A DNA stretch of 45,780 nucleotides from Ideonella sp. A 288 (GCF_002198735.1 NZ_MWLO01000067.1:1-45780), one strand, 5' to 3'; numbered from the stretch's first letter, positions 33,063 through 42,017 are shown. The notes: generated from the sequence alone by a model not told the origin. Numbers and translations are program-made.

Positions 33063-34829
33063 ATGCCCCTGAGCCACCTGCTGCGCCTGCTGGCAGCCCT
33101 GCTGACCCTCACCACCGCCGCGGTGGTGGCCCGCATGGCGTGGACCGAATGGAGCGACTACGGACGCGCCGGCGTGGCCATCGAGGCGGTGGCGCAGTTG
33201 CGCCTGGCGCTGCAGGCCGCCGAAATGGTGTCGCGCGAACGTGGCCCCACCAATGGCGTGCTGGGCAGCGCGGCACCCGCGCCGCCAGAACGGCTGCGGG
33301 CGCTGACCGAGGCCCGCGAGCGCACCGACCGCAGCCTGGACGCGCTCGGCCAGGTCATGGCCGGCCTGGACCACGACGCCGCCCGGCAGGACGCCGCCCG
33401 GCGCTACCTGGCCGGCCGACTGGCGCTGCGCGAGGCGCGCGCCACGGTCGACCGGGTCGCCGCGCTACCCAAGGCCGAACGCAGCGCGGGCAGCCTCGAG
33501 GGCGCCGTCACCGGCATGGTGGCGGTGGTGCCGACGCTGGCCCCGGCCATCGCGATTTTGGCCAACGACGCCCAGAAGGCCTACCCACCGCTGGGCGATG
33601 CGGTGCAGGGCGCCCGCATGATCGCCGAGCTGCGCGAGTACGCCGGCCTGCTGGGCTCGCACTTCACCGCGGCGCTCACCGCCGAGCGGCCCTTCACCGC
33701 CGACGAGCGCGCGCAGATCGAACGCACGCGCGGCCGCATCGACGAGCTGCGCTTCCTGGCCTCGCTGCGCGTGCAGCTGCCGGGCCAGGCCGGCCCGGTG
33801 ATGCAGGCCTGGATGCGCGCCGAGGCGCAGTACTTCCAGGTGGCCCAGCAGATCGTGCAGGCGGTGCTGGCGGCCGGCGCCAGCGACGGCCGCTACGGCA
33901 TGGACCCGGCGGGCTTTGCCGCGCGCTACGTGCCGGAGATGAACACCCTGTTCGACCTGCGCGACGGGCTGCTGGCCGAGGCCGCCACGATGGCACGGGC
34001 CGGACAGTCCCATGCACGTGGCGAACTGCTGCTGGCCGCGGCCGCCGCGGTGCTGCTGTTGGCGATGCTGGCCGCGTACCTGGCCATCGTCCAGCGCCGG
34101 GTGCTGCAGCCGTTGGCCGGCACCACGCGGGCGCTGGAGGCCCTGGCGCGCCACGAACTGGACGCACCGCTGCCGCGCCCGCAGGCCGACGACGAGATGG
34201 CGGCCGTGATCGGCGCGGTGCGCACGCTGCAGACCCAGGTGCGCCAGCGCCAGACCCTGGAGCGCGAACGCGACGGCCTGATCGAGCGCCTGCGCGACCT
34301 GTCGAACACCGACTTCCTGACCGGCCTGCCCAACCGGCGCGCCTTCTTCCAGGCCGCGCAACGCGATCTGGCCGAGGCCCGCCGCCACGGCCATTGCGCC
34401 GTGCTGGTGCTGCTGGACGTGGACCACTTCAAGCAGTTCAACGACACCCATGGCCACGCGGCCGGCGACCAGGCCCTGGTGGAGGTGGGGCAGGCGATCC
34501 GCCGCGCGCCGCGCTTGGGCGACGCGGTGGGCCGCTTCGGCGGCGAAGAGTTCGTGCTGATGCTCAACCACTGCGACGCCGAGCAGGGCCTGCGCTTCGC
34601 CGAGCGCCTGCGCGAGGGCATCGCGCAGACGGCCCTGGCCGGCGCGAACGGTGCCTCGGTGATGCGCGTCACCGTCAGCGTGGGCGTGACCAGCACCGAC
34701 TGCTGCGGCTTCGACCTGCAGACCCTGTTGAGCCGCGCCGACGCCGCCATGTACCGCGCCAAGCGCGCCGGGCGCAACCAGGTGATGCAGGCCGACCCGG
34801 TGGATGCCGCGAGCGCGACGACCGTCTGA
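33063..34829 (+). CDS. Membrane diguanylate cyclase
   Basis: A 588-residue inner-membrane protein likely to make cyclic di-GMP. One membrane helix lies at about residues 5-25 and a second at about 320-345, enclosing a periplasmic helical sensor of some 290 residues rich in nitrate/taxis-sensor-like helices. A HAMP-like linker (RRVLQPLAGTTRALEALARHELDAPLP) and a coiled coil lead to a GGDEF domain opening DFLTGLPNRRAFF. Its signature is an intact GGEEF near residue 495, and LLDVDHFKQFNDTHGHAAGD is fully conserved, so activity is expected. An RxxD inhibition site is not obvious. The start ATG has a weak ribosome site. It is monocistronic. Confidence 0.9.
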   Translation: MPLSHLLRLLAALLTLTTAAVVARMAWTEWSDYGRAGVAIEAVAQLRLALQAAEMVSRERGPTNGVLGSAAPAPPERLRALTEARERTDRSLDALGQVMAGLDHDAARQDAARRYLAGRLALREARATVDRVAALPKAERSAGSLEGAVTGMVAVVPTLAPAIAILANDAQKAYPPLGDAVQGARMIAELREYAGLLGSHFTAALTAERPFTADERAQIERTRGRIDELRFLASLRVQLPGQAGPVMQAWMRAEAQYFQVAQQIVQAVLAAGASDGRYGMDPAGFAARYVPEMNTLFDLRDGLLAEAATMARAGQSHARGELLLAAAAAVLLLAMLAAYLAIVQRRVLQPLAGTTRALEALARHELDAPLPRPQADDEMAAVIGAVRTLQTQVRQRQTLERERDGLIERLRDLSNTDFLTGLPNRRAFFQAAQRDLAEARRHGHCAVLVLLDVDHFKQFNDTHGHAAGDQALVEVGQAIRRAPRLGDAVGRFGGEEFVLMLNHCDAEQGLRFAERLREGIAQTALAGANGASVMRVTVSVGVTSTDCCGFDLQTLLSRADAAMYRAKRAGRNQVMQADPVDAASATTV

Positions 34830-34950
34830 GCCCGCCCCTCCGGGGCCGACGACAGGCGCCTTGGCGCCAGCGAACCTCGCGCGAAACCCCTGACGCACCG
34901 CCGCGCGCGGCCCCGTCACAATGGTCTCCAACGCCACCTGGAGATCCGCG

Positions 34951-35931
34951 ATGAATCCGCTCCGCCTGTCCCGCCGACTCGCCGGCCTGTCGGCCTTGGC
35001 GACGGCCCTGACCATGGCCCTGCCCGCGATGGCGCAGGAGGTCACGCTCCGGGCCGTCAACGCCTTCCAGGAAGGCACCTACTACGCCCGCAACTTCGAG
35101 CGCTTCGTCAAGAAGGTCAACGAAGAAGGCAAGGGCGTCGTGCAGATCAACTACCTGGGCGGGCCCAAGGCCATCCCGACGATGGAGCAGGGCTCGGCGC
35201 TGCGCAACGGCGTGGTCGACCTGTCCAACACCACCACCTCCTTCGTGGCCAGCGTGTCGCCCGAGAGCCTGGCGGTGAACTACGCCACCGTGTCCTGGGC
35301 CGAGATGCGCAAGAACGGCACGGTCGACTTCCTCAACAAGCTGATGATGGAGAAGGGCCTGTACTACTTCGCCCGCACCGGCGACGGCGTGCCGTACCAC
35401 ATCTACCTCAACAAGAAGATCGACAAGGCCGACCTGTCGGGCCTGAAGATCCGCATCGCGCCGATCTACCGCGAGTTCTTCACCAAGCTGGGCGCGTCGG
35501 TGATGCAGGTGGCGCCGGGCGAGGTGTTCACCGCGCTCGACCGCGGCGTGGTCGACGGCTACGGCTGGCCGCTGCTGGGCATCTTCGACCTGGGCTGGCA
35601 CGAGAAGACCAAGTACCGCGTCGACCCCGGCTTCTACAACATCGAGCTGGGCATCATCTTCAGCGCCAAGAGCTGGAACGCGCTCACCGCCGCCCAGCGC
35701 GAGTTCCTCAACAAGCAGGTGGCCTGGGTCGAGGCACAGAACGCCGACATGGCCACCAAGGACGGCCCGGCCGACCTGAAGCGCCAGGCCGACGCCGGCA
35801 TCCAGACCATCAAGCTGCCCGACGCCGAGGCGAAGAAGCTGCTCACGCTGTCGCAAGAGGCGGGCTGGGCCGGCATCCTGGCCACCAGCCCGCAGCATGG
35901 CGCCAGGCTGCGCCAGCTGATGGCCCCCTGA
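34951..35931 (+). CDS. TRAP transporter solute-binding protein (DctP type)
   Basis: A 326-residue periplasmic binding protein with a signal peptide (LAGLSALATALTMALPAMA, cut before QEVTL). The DctP fold is visible. The carboxylate-binding arginine is expected in LSGLKIRIAPIYREFFTKLGA, followed by PGEVFTALDRGVVDGYGWP. DctP proteins capture organic acids for the QM permease. Here the two permease genes follow at 10 and -1 bases. ATG 34951 is chosen for the CTGGAGAT ribosome site and because the signal starts there; an earlier ATG at 34921 adds residues without one. CACAAT at 34917-34922 may be a -10. Since a Rieske oxygenase is in the same operon, the ligand may be an aromatic carboxylate (inference). 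Confidence 0.92.
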   Translation: MNPLRLSRRLAGLSALATALTMALPAMAQEVTLRAVNAFQEGTYYARNFERFVKKVNEEGKGVVQINYLGGPKAIPTMEQGSALRNGVVDLSNTTTSFVASVSPESLAVNYATVSWAEMRKNGTVDFLNKLMMEKGLYYFARTGDGVPYHIYLNKKIDKADLSGLKIRIAPIYREFFTKLGASVMQVAPGEVFTALDRGVVDGYGWPLLGIFDLGWHEKTKYRVDPGFYNIELGIIFSAKSWNALTAAQREFLNKQVAWVEAQNADMATKDGPADLKRQADAGIQTIKLPDAEAKKLLTLSQEAGWAGILATSPQHGARLRQLMAP

Positions 35932-35941
35932 CCCCGCACGC

Positions 35942-36424
35942 ATGCACGCTGCCCTGATGCGCGCCTGCGGCGTGGTGGCCGCAGGGGTGGTCGCGCTGAT
36001 CACGCTGCTGGTGTGCTGGGACGTCGTCACCCGCAACCTGGGCCTGCGCTCGCTGCCCTGGATCAACGAGGTCACCGAGTACGCGCTGCCCATCGCCACG
36101 CTGGCCGCCGCGCCGTGGCTGATGTGGCGCAACCAGCATGTGCGGCTCGACCTGCTGGGCGCCGTGCTGTCGCCCGCCGCGCAGCGCCGCGTCGACCGCA
36201 TGGCCTCGCTGCTGGGGCTGGTGGTGAGCCTGCTGATGGTGTGGTACTCGGTGCGCGTGCTGCTGGACAGCCGCGACGCCGGCAGCCTGGTGATCAAGGC
36301 GCTGGTGTTCCCGGAATGGTGGCTGTACGTGCCGGTGCCCTTCGGCTTTGCGCTGCTGGCGCTCGAGTGCGGCCGGCGGGTGCTCTTCCCCAGCGGCCTG
36401 ACCGACGAGGCGGAGACCCGCTGA
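35942..36424 (+). CDS. TRAP transporter small permease (DctQ type)
   Basis: A 160-residue protein with four membrane helices, the normal size and layout for DctQ. It has the typical phrases VVTRNLGLRSLPWINEVTEYALP and NQHVRLDLLG. It stabilises the large permease and supports sodium-driven uptake. Its stop shares a base with the next start (TGATG), so translation is coupled. Confidence 0.9.
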   Translation: MHAALMRACGVVAAGVVALITLLVCWDVVTRNLGLRSLPWINEVTEYALPIATLAAAPWLMWRNQHVRLDLLGAVLSPAAQRRVDRMASLLGLVVSLLMVWYSVRVLLDSRDAGSLVIKALVFPEWWLYVPVPFGFALLALECGRRVLFPSGLTDEAETR

Positions 36425-37743
36425 TGCTGTGGTGGCACAGCCTGCTGCTGCTGTTCGGCGTGCTCACCCTGCTGCTGCTGGTGGGGCTGCCGGCGGGCTT
36501 CGCGTTCCTGGGCATCAACCTGGTCGGCGCGGTGGTCTACCTGGGCGGCGAGGCCGGCCTGATGCAGGTGGTGCGCAACAGCATCGCGTCGGTCACCAAC
36601 TTCTCGCTCACGCCGATCCCGTTCTTCATCCTGATGGGCGAGGTGCTGTTCCACACCGGCCTGGCGATGCGCGCGATCGACAGCTTCGACCGCGCCATCC
36701 GCGGCGTGCCGGCGCGGCTGTCGGTGGTGGCCATCGTCGCCGGCACGGTGTTCTCGGCCATCTCGGGTTCCACCATCGCCACCACCGCGCTGCTGGGCAG
36801 CCTGCTGCTGCCCGAGATGCTCAAGCGCGGCTACCACCCGCGCATGGCCATGGGGCCGATCATGGCCATCGGCGGCGTCGACATGCTGATCCCGCCGTCG
36901 GCGCTGACCGTGCTGCTGGGCAGCCTGGCCGGCATCTCGATCTCGGGCCTGCTGATCGCCGGCGTGGTGCCGGGCTTCGCGATGGCGGCGATGTTCCTGG
37001 GCTGGATCGTCTTCAGCGCCTGGCGCAACCCGGCGCTGGCGCCGCCGTCGGAGCCCGAGCCCACGCACGGCTGGGCCCGCTGGGGCCCGCTGCTGGTCAA
37101 CGTGACGCCGCTGGTGCTGATCTTCGTGCTGGTCATCGTGGCCATGTCGGCCGGCTGGGCCACGCCCACCGAATCGGCCGCGCTGGGCGCCCTGGCCACG
37201 GTGGTGGTGTGCTTCGCCTACCGCTCGCTCACCGGCGTGGCCCTGGGCCAGGCGCTGATGGGCACGGCGGCGATCACCGGCGTCATCCTGTTCATCATCA
37301 TCGGCGCCACCACCTTCTCGCAGATCCTGTCGTTCTCGGGCGCCACCAACGGCCTGGTGGGCCTGGTCAAGGACGCCAGCCTGGCGCCGTGGATGGTGAT
37401 GGCCGCGATGATCGCGATGCTGCTGGTGCTGGGCTGCTTCGTCGACCAGGTGAGCATGATGCTGATCACCCTGCCCTTCTTCATGCCGCTGGTGCAGCAC
37501 TACGCGTGGGATCCGCTGTGGTTCGGCGTGGTCTACCTGATCTGCATGCAGCTGGGCCTGCTGACGCCGCCCTTCGGCATGCTGCTGTTCACCATGCGCG
37601 GTGTGGCGCCCAAGTCCATCCCCACCAGCGAGATCTTCGCCGCCGTCACGCCCTATGTGCTGATGGGTGTGCTGATGGTGGCCCTGGTGCTGCTGGTGCC
37701 GGGCCTGGCCACCTGGCTGCCGACGCTGCTGCTCGGAAAATAG
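36424..37743 (+). CDS. TRAP transporter large permease (DctM type)
   Basis: A 439-residue integral membrane protein with about twelve to thirteen helices. DctM signatures include FFILMGEVLFHTGLA, SGSTIATTALLGSLLLPEM, GGVDMLIPPSALTVLLG, GWATPTESAALGALA and QLGLLTPPFGMLLF. It is the sodium-coupled channel of the TRAP system. It starts inside the dctQ stop and ends 8 bases before the V4R gene, showing that transporter and oxygenase genes share one transcript. Confidence 0.92.
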   Translation: MLWWHSLLLLFGVLTLLLLVGLPAGFAFLGINLVGAVVYLGGEAGLMQVVRNSIASVTNFSLTPIPFFILMGEVLFHTGLAMRAIDSFDRAIRGVPARLSVVAIVAGTVFSAISGSTIATTALLGSLLLPEMLKRGYHPRMAMGPIMAIGGVDMLIPPSALTVLLGSLAGISISGLLIAGVVPGFAMAAMFLGWIVFSAWRNPALAPPSEPEPTHGWARWGPLLVNVTPLVLIFVLVIVAMSAGWATPTESAALGALATVVVCFAYRSLTGVALGQALMGTAAITGVILFIIIGATTFSQILSFSGATNGLVGLVKDASLAPWMVMAAMIAMLLVLGCFVDQVSMMLITLPFFMPLVQHYAWDPLWFGVVYLICMQLGLLTPPFGMLLFTMRGVAPKSIPTSEIFAAVTPYVLMGVLMVALVLLVPGLATWLPTLLLGK

Positions 37744-37751
37744 GGGCCACG

Positions 37752-38273
37752 ATGGGCGACCTTCGCAAACGGCTGAGATGGAACCGCAGCGGCGCGCTGC
37801 ACGACGGCCCGCGCCGCTACCTGATGACGCGCACCGACGTGATGATGGGCACCGTGAAGCTGCTCGACGACGCTGGCCAGCGCGCCATGCTCGACGCCTG
37901 GGCCGCGTCCACCCGCCAGCACGGTGCCGACAGCCTGCGCGCCTACGCCGAGACCGTGGGCCACGAGAAGGCCGCGCTGATCGCCGCCACCGTGGAATCG
38001 GCGGCCGACCTGGGCTGGGGCCTGTGGACGGTGACGCGCGACGGCGCGACGTTGCGCCTGTCGGTCGAGGACAGCCCGTTCGCCGCCGGCTGGGCCGCCG
38101 CCACCACCCGCCCGGCCGACCAGCCGGTGTGCGCGCCGATCCGCGGCATGTTCGGCGCACTGGCCGAACTGCTGACGTCCACCCGCGTGGTGGTCGAGGA
38201 ATGCGACTGCGCGGCGCTGTGGCCCGGCACCGGCCACGGCTGCCATTTCGTCGCCCGGAAGCCGCCGAAATGA
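37752..38273 (+). CDS. V4R-domain protein
   Basis: A 173-residue soluble protein of the V4R (4-vinyl reductase) domain type. The closing segment VVVEECDCAALWPGTGHGCHFVARK has the conserved cysteines and GxxCxF seen in that domain. V4R domains bind small hydrophobic or aromatic molecules; they occur in bacteriochlorophyll BchJ and as the sensor part of XylR/DmpR regulators. Three Cys/His residues at about 152-167 could hold a metal. It lies 8 bases after dctM and its stop overlaps the oxygenase alpha start as ATGA. It may therefore be an accessory or substrate-handling factor for the oxygenase. No DNA-binding part is attached. Confidence 0.72.
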   Translation: MGDLRKRLRWNRSGALHDGPRRYLMTRTDVMMGTVKLLDDAGQRAMLDAWAASTRQHGADSLRAYAETVGHEKAALIAATVESAADLGWGLWTVTRDGATLRLSVEDSPFAAGWAAATTRPADQPVCAPIRGMFGALAELLTSTRVVVEECDCAALWPGTGHGCHFVARKPPK

Positions 38274-39628
38274 CACCGGATGCGAGCGCCCTGGTGCAGC
38301 CTGCCCAGGTGCACCGCGACCTGTACACCAGCCCGGCGATCTTCGCGCTCGAGATGCAGCGGCTGTGGGCCGGCTCGTGGCTCTTCGTCGGCCACGACAG
38401 CCAGGTGCCCGCGGCCGGCGACTTCGTCACCACCGACCTGGCCGGCCAGCCGGTGCTGATGCTGCGCCGCGAGGACGGCGGCATCGGCGTGCTGCACAAC
38501 CGCTGCGCCCACAAGGGCGCGCCGCTGAGCACCGCAGCGGCCGGCCATGCCGACCGCTACCTGCGCTGCCCCTACCACGGCTGGACCTACCGGCTCGACG
38601 GCCGGCTGGCCGGCATACCGCTGAAGTCCGGCCTGCCGGCCACCGCCGACCAGCCGGCCCGCGCCGGCTATGCCGGCAGCGGCTTCGAGCACTGCCCGGC
38701 GCAGGACGGCCTCACGGCGTATGGCGAGGTGGCCAGCCACCGCGGCTTCGTCTTCGCCCGCGCCCGGCCCGGCGGCCCGCCCTTCGACGCCTGCCTGGGC
38801 GAGCTGCTGCAGGCGCTGGACCTGCTGGCCGACCGCTCGCCGCAGGGTCGGCTGCGCGTGGCCGGCGGCGTGCTGCGCACCACGTTCGCGGCCAACTGGA
38901 AGATCTACCTCGAGAACATCAACGACGCCTTCCACCCGGTGACCACCCACGCGTCGGCCACCGAGGCCGCGCAGGGCGCCTGGGGCACGCCGCCCGAGGG
39001 CACGCCGGTGCCGCTGGCGATGAGGCAGTTGCTGCCCTTCGCGGCGGGCTACGACTTCTTCGACCAGATGGGCGGGCGGCTGCTGCCGCACGGCTGCAGC
39101 GTGCTGGGCACGCGGCAGAGCCTGCACACGGCGTACACCGGCCTGGGCGGCTATGCCGAGGCCCTGCAGGCCGCGCATGGCCGCGAGCGCGCCGAGGCGG
39201 TGCTGCGCTTCGCCCCGCAGAACGTGGTGTTCTACCCGTCGATGGCCCTGAAGGGCGCGCCGCAGGTGATGCGCGTGCTGCGCCCGCTGGCCGCCGACCG
39301 CACGGTGCTGGAGGCCTGGGCCTTCGAGGCCGAGGGCGCGCCGCCCGAGCTGCTGCAGAGCGCCCTGCTCTACAACCGGCAGGTGTTCTCGCCGCTGTCG
39401 ATCGTGGCCCACGACGACCTGCACCTCTTCGAGGGCATCCAGCGCAGCCTGGCCGCCGACGGCAACCCCTGGGTCAGCCTGCACCGGGGTGCCGCGGCCG
39501 ACGCCGACGCCGGCGCCGTGCTGCCTCGCGATGTGAGCGGCATCGACGAAGCCCTGCTGCGCCACCAGTACCAGGCCTGGGCCGAGAAGATGGCCGGGCC
39601 CGCCACCGGTGCGGAGGCCTCGCCATGA
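38270..39628 (+). CDS. Rieske ring-hydroxylating oxygenase, alpha subunit
   Basis: A 452-residue catalytic subunit of a Rieske non-haem iron oxygenase. The 2Fe-2S ligands are Cys79-x-His81 (CAHKG) and Cys100-x2-His103 (CPYHGW). The mononuclear iron site is Asp219-x2-His222-x4-His227 in INDAFHPVTTH, with a later Asp expected near 370. The N-terminus (DLYTSPAIFALEMQRLWAGSWLFVGH) resembles the benzoate/anthranilate/halobenzoate group, suggesting an aromatic acid substrate that becomes a dihydrodiol or hydroxylated product. It overlaps both neighbours by ATGA. The beta subunit follows, but no ferredoxin, reductase or diol dehydrogenase is in the window, so electrons must come from elsewhere. Confidence 0.9.
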   Translation: MTPDASALVQPAQVHRDLYTSPAIFALEMQRLWAGSWLFVGHDSQVPAAGDFVTTDLAGQPVLMLRREDGGIGVLHNRCAHKGAPLSTAAAGHADRYLRCPYHGWTYRLDGRLAGIPLKSGLPATADQPARAGYAGSGFEHCPAQDGLTAYGEVASHRGFVFARARPGGPPFDACLGELLQALDLLADRSPQGRLRVAGGVLRTTFAANWKIYLENINDAFHPVTTHASATEAAQGAWGTPPEGTPVPLAMRQLLPFAAGYDFFDQMGGRLLPHGCSVLGTRQSLHTAYTGLGGYAEALQAAHGRERAEAVLRFAPQNVVFYPSMALKGAPQVMRVLRPLAADRTVLEAWAFEAEGAPPELLQSALLYNRQVFSPLSIVAHDDLHLFEGIQRSLAADGNPWVSLHRGAAADADAGAVLPRDVSGIDEALLRHQYQAWAEKMAGPATGAEASP

Positions 39629-40113
39629 CCCCCGCCGACGTCACCGAGCCGGCCCTGCTGCGGGCCATCGCCCACGAGGCCCGCCTGCTGGACGAGCAGC
39701 GGCTGGACGAGTGGAACGCGCTGTTCACCCCCGACGGCTGGTACTGGCTGCCCGCCGACACGGCGCACACCGACCCGCTGCGCCAGGCCTCGCACCTGTA
39801 CGACGACCACCTGCTGCGCGAGGTGCGCATCCGCCGCCTGCGCAGCCCGCAGGCGCATTCGCAGCAAGCGCCCGGCCGCTGCCACCACCTGCTGCAGGCC
39901 GGCGAGGTGCTGGTGCACGACGCCGCCGCCAACCGCTTCGAGACGCGCACGCCCTTCGTCTACACCGAACTGCGCGCCGGCCGCACCTCCACGCTGCCGG
40001 GCGTGGCCTGGCACACCTGGCGCGTGCACGACGGCGCGCTGCGCCTCGCGCTCAAGCGCGTGGACCTGCTGCACGCCGCCGAGCCCCTGCCGGCGATCGA
40101 GTTCTACCTCTGA
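39625..40113 (+). CDS. Rieske ring-hydroxylating oxygenase, beta subunit
   Basis: A 162-residue small subunit of the SnoaL-like fold. It has the family phrases IAHEARLLDEQRLDEWNALFTPDGWYWLPA and SHLYDDHLLREVRIRRL, ending in a run of strands with RLALKRVDLL. It has a structural role in an alpha3-beta3 oxygenase and helps set substrate range. It overlaps the alpha gene by ATGA and ends the operon, 18 bases before a convergent gene. Length is normal for the family. Confidence 0.9.
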   Translation: MTPADVTEPALLRAIAHEARLLDEQRLDEWNALFTPDGWYWLPADTAHTDPLRQASHLYDDHLLREVRIRRLRSPQAHSQQAPGRCHHLLQAGEVLVHDAAANRFETRTPFVYTELRAGRTSTLPGVAWHTWRVHDGALRLALKRVDLLHAAEPLPAIEFYL

Positions 40114-40131
40114 CGGCCGGCAACCCGGCGC

Positions 40132-40656
40132 TCAGGCCGGGGGATCGGTGCGCTGGGTGAGCCACCAGGCCAGGTTGACCTGCAGGTTCTCCATCAGCCG
40201 CGCCGCGGCGGTGGACTGTGCGGACACCAGGGCCAGGCTCTGCTGCACCAGGTTCATCTCCTGGTCGACGTACTTCGACACGGTGTTGGCCTGGCGCAGT
40301 TCGCCGGCCTCCTGGCCCAGCTCGGTCAGGCCCTCCAGCCACTGCGCCTGCAGCGTCATCCACTGCTGCGCCACCGCGCTCGACAACGCCAGCATCTCCT
40401 GCAGCGCCTGCGGGTCGAAGGCCAGCGTGGGCAGCGCGGCCGCCGCCTGCAGGCCTTGCGCCGAGCGGCTCATCGCCACCTGACGCAGCATCGAGTGCGC
40501 CGCCTGGGCCCGCGCCATCGGCAGCATCGGCCACGGCAGGCGCCGCGGGTGGGCGGCATCGGGCAGTGCCGCCGCGGCCAGCCGGCCATGGGCCCGCCCC
40601 AGGTCATCGGGCCGGGAACCGGCGGCATCCATCATCGAGCCGTGCATCGGGCGCAT
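40132..40656 (-). CDS. Phasin-like protein
   Basis: A 174-residue helical protein. After a variable Ala/Arg/Pro-rich first 60 residues, the rest is long amphipathic helix (QALQEMLALSSAVAQQWMTLQAQWLEGLTELGQ, then VSKYVDQEMNLVQQSLALVSAQSTAAARLMENLQVNL). That is the pattern of phasins that coat polyhydroxybutyrate granules. It lies just downstream of a PHB depolymerase gene on the same strand, with 32 bases between, which supports the call. GGAGA is the ribosome site. The match is by pattern; another coiled-coil protein is possible. Confidence 0.68.
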   Translation of the reverse strand: MRPMHGSMMDAAGSRPDDLGRAHGRLAAAALPDAAHPRRLPWPMLPMARAQAAHSMLRQVAMSRSAQGLQAAAALPTLAFDPQALQEMLALSSAVAQQWMTLQAQWLEGLTELGQEAGELRQANTVSKYVDQEMNLVQQSLALVSAQSTAAARLMENLQVNLAWWLTQRTDPPA

Positions 40657-40688
40657 GGGAGGGTCTCCTGCAGTTCTGGGGAAAGGGG

Positions 40689-41771
40689 TCAGCGCCCACC
40701 CAGCCGCTGCAGCATCCCGTGGATGGCGCGGATCTGGATGGCGTGCTGCGAGTAGTAGTCGGGCTGGTCGGCGCTGGGGCTGCTGTAGCCCCACCAGTCC
40801 CAGCAGCCTTCGGGGTTCTGCGTGCGGCCGTCGTCGATGCCTTCGGCCTGCGGGTACAGCACCACGATGTCGTTGCGGTCGGCCATCTCGTTGTAGCCGG
40901 TGGTGGTGATGTAGCGGTTGCCGTAGGGCGGCATGTTGGTTCGGTCGGGGCGGCCGCTGACGAGATCGACGTAGTTGTAGCCCTGCTTGCAGCCGTGCAG
41001 CGCCACGTGGATGCGGCACTGGGCGCCCTCGAGCACCGATTGCGGCACGTAGGCATAGCCGAAGTCGCTCATGCTGGCGCGGCTGTCGCCGTCGAAGAAC
41101 TCGCGCTGGTCGAAGCGGATCAGCCGGCCACCGGGCCGCTCGGCCGGCGGGTTCAGCTTCTCGTAGATGTGTTCGAGGATGTCCCAGCTCTGCATGCGCG
41201 ATCCCGCCGGCAGGCGGTTGATGTAGGGCGGGCGGTTGGCATCGAGCGGGTTGTCTTCGAGGTTGGTCGTGAGGATCGCGTGGCCGGCCGGCACGCCGCC
41301 CACGAACATCAGGTTGCCGGGCCGCACGCCCAGCAGTTCGTAGAAACGACGCGTGGTCTCGACCACCGACGAGTTGACGACCTTGTCCTCGCTGCCGGTG
41401 AAGATGTACAGGCGAGCATCGGCCAGGTGGTGCAGCGGGTCGATCAGCCGGTCGGCCGCGGTCTGCCGTGCCATCGCCACCAGGCGCTCGGGGTTGGGCC
41501 CGGCCTGCGGGATCAGCGGGTTCATGCAGACGAACAGCGCGTTCTGCACGTAGGCGTCCTCGGCGATGAACGACGCCGCGCGGAACGACTCGGCGCAGCG
41601 GTAGGGCCCGCCGGCGATGATGCCGGCGCCGACGAACATCGACGAGTGCGCAAGGTGCAGCTGCACCGTCATGAAGGCTCCCGACGACAGGCCCGAGACC
41701 GAGCACTGCGTGAGGTCGGCGTTGAAGCGGGGCAGCTGCTCCGCGCGAGTGGGGTCGATCATCGTGGCCAT
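40689..41771 (-). CDS. Intracellular-type PHB depolymerase
   Basis: A 360-residue alpha/beta hydrolase that should cleave polyhydroxybutyrate. The lipase box is G-L-S-S-G with Ser29 in CSVSGLSSGAF, unusually close to the N-terminus. The oxyanion-type HVALHGCKQGYNYVD and the late catalytic His region fit the type-1 catalytic domain of PHB depolymerases. There is no signal peptide and no substrate-binding domain, unlike secreted depolymerases. This resembles the intracellular PhaZd enzymes of Cupriavidus and implies mobilisation of its own granules. GGAGGA lies seven bases before ATG 41771. The phasin-like gene follows. Confidence 0.85.
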   Translation of the reverse strand: MATMIDPTRAEQLPRFNADLTQCSVSGLSSGAFMTVQLHLAHSSMFVGAGIIAGGPYRCAESFRAASFIAEDAYVQNALFVCMNPLIPQAGPNPERLVAMARQTAADRLIDPLHHLADARLYIFTGSEDKVVNSSVVETTRRFYELLGVRPGNLMFVGGVPAGHAILTTNLEDNPLDANRPPYINRLPAGSRMQSWDILEHIYEKLNPPAERPGGRLIRFDQREFFDGDSRASMSDFGYAYVPQSVLEGAQCRIHVALHGCKQGYNYVDLVSGRPDRTNMPPYGNRYITTTGYNEMADRNDIVVLYPQAEGIDDGRTQNPEGCWDWWGYSSPSADQPDYYSQHAIQIRAIHGMLQRLGGR

Positions 41772-41940
41772 CCGGTCCTCCGCCTTGTCGTTTGCACCAG
41801 GAGAATGCTGCGCTGCAGCACGAGCGAAGGCTACACAAACTCCGTCGCCGCGTCGAGCCGCCCAGGCGTTCGACGGGGTGGATGTTGCGGCACCGCAGCA
41901 AACCGGCGCATCCACCGCGGGGTGGACGCGGCCGCGGCGG

Positions 41941-42009
41941 CTAACGATCGCGCTGGCGCAGGCGCAGCACGTCGCGCATCACATTGACGGTGCGGGCCAG
42001 CGGGCGGCC
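41941..42009 (-). pseudogene. Fragment of a HAMP C-terminus, paralog of 43608 end
   Basis: On the minus strand this reads LARTVNVMRDVLRLRQRDR and a stop. It closely matches the last residues of the kinase-Cache-HAMP gene at 43608 (LARTFNVMVDVLRQRERERR and stop). The DNA is also similar, including a shared CTAACG at the end and GCAGCACGTCG. Nothing upstream in this frame continues the homology: the next bases encode the end of the HipA-like gene. It is therefore the leftover tail of a second gene copy, cut off by the segment carrying the HipA-like gene. Between it and the depolymerase lies a hairpin-rich 170-base stretch. Confidence 0.7.
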
Positions 42010-42017
42010 CATGCGGC

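Noticed and set aside
34951-37743. TauKLM-type taurine TRAP transporter feeding xsc
   Set aside because: The TRAP genes are bound into an operon with V4R and Rieske oxygenase genes, which points to another substrate. Nothing in the sequence proves taurine.
34675-38532. A 1285-codon minus-strand frame opposite the TRAP operon
   Set aside because: The plus-strand TRAP, V4R and oxygenase genes have clear family motifs and ribosome coupling; the antisense frame is low-complexity His/Gln/Arg/Asp.
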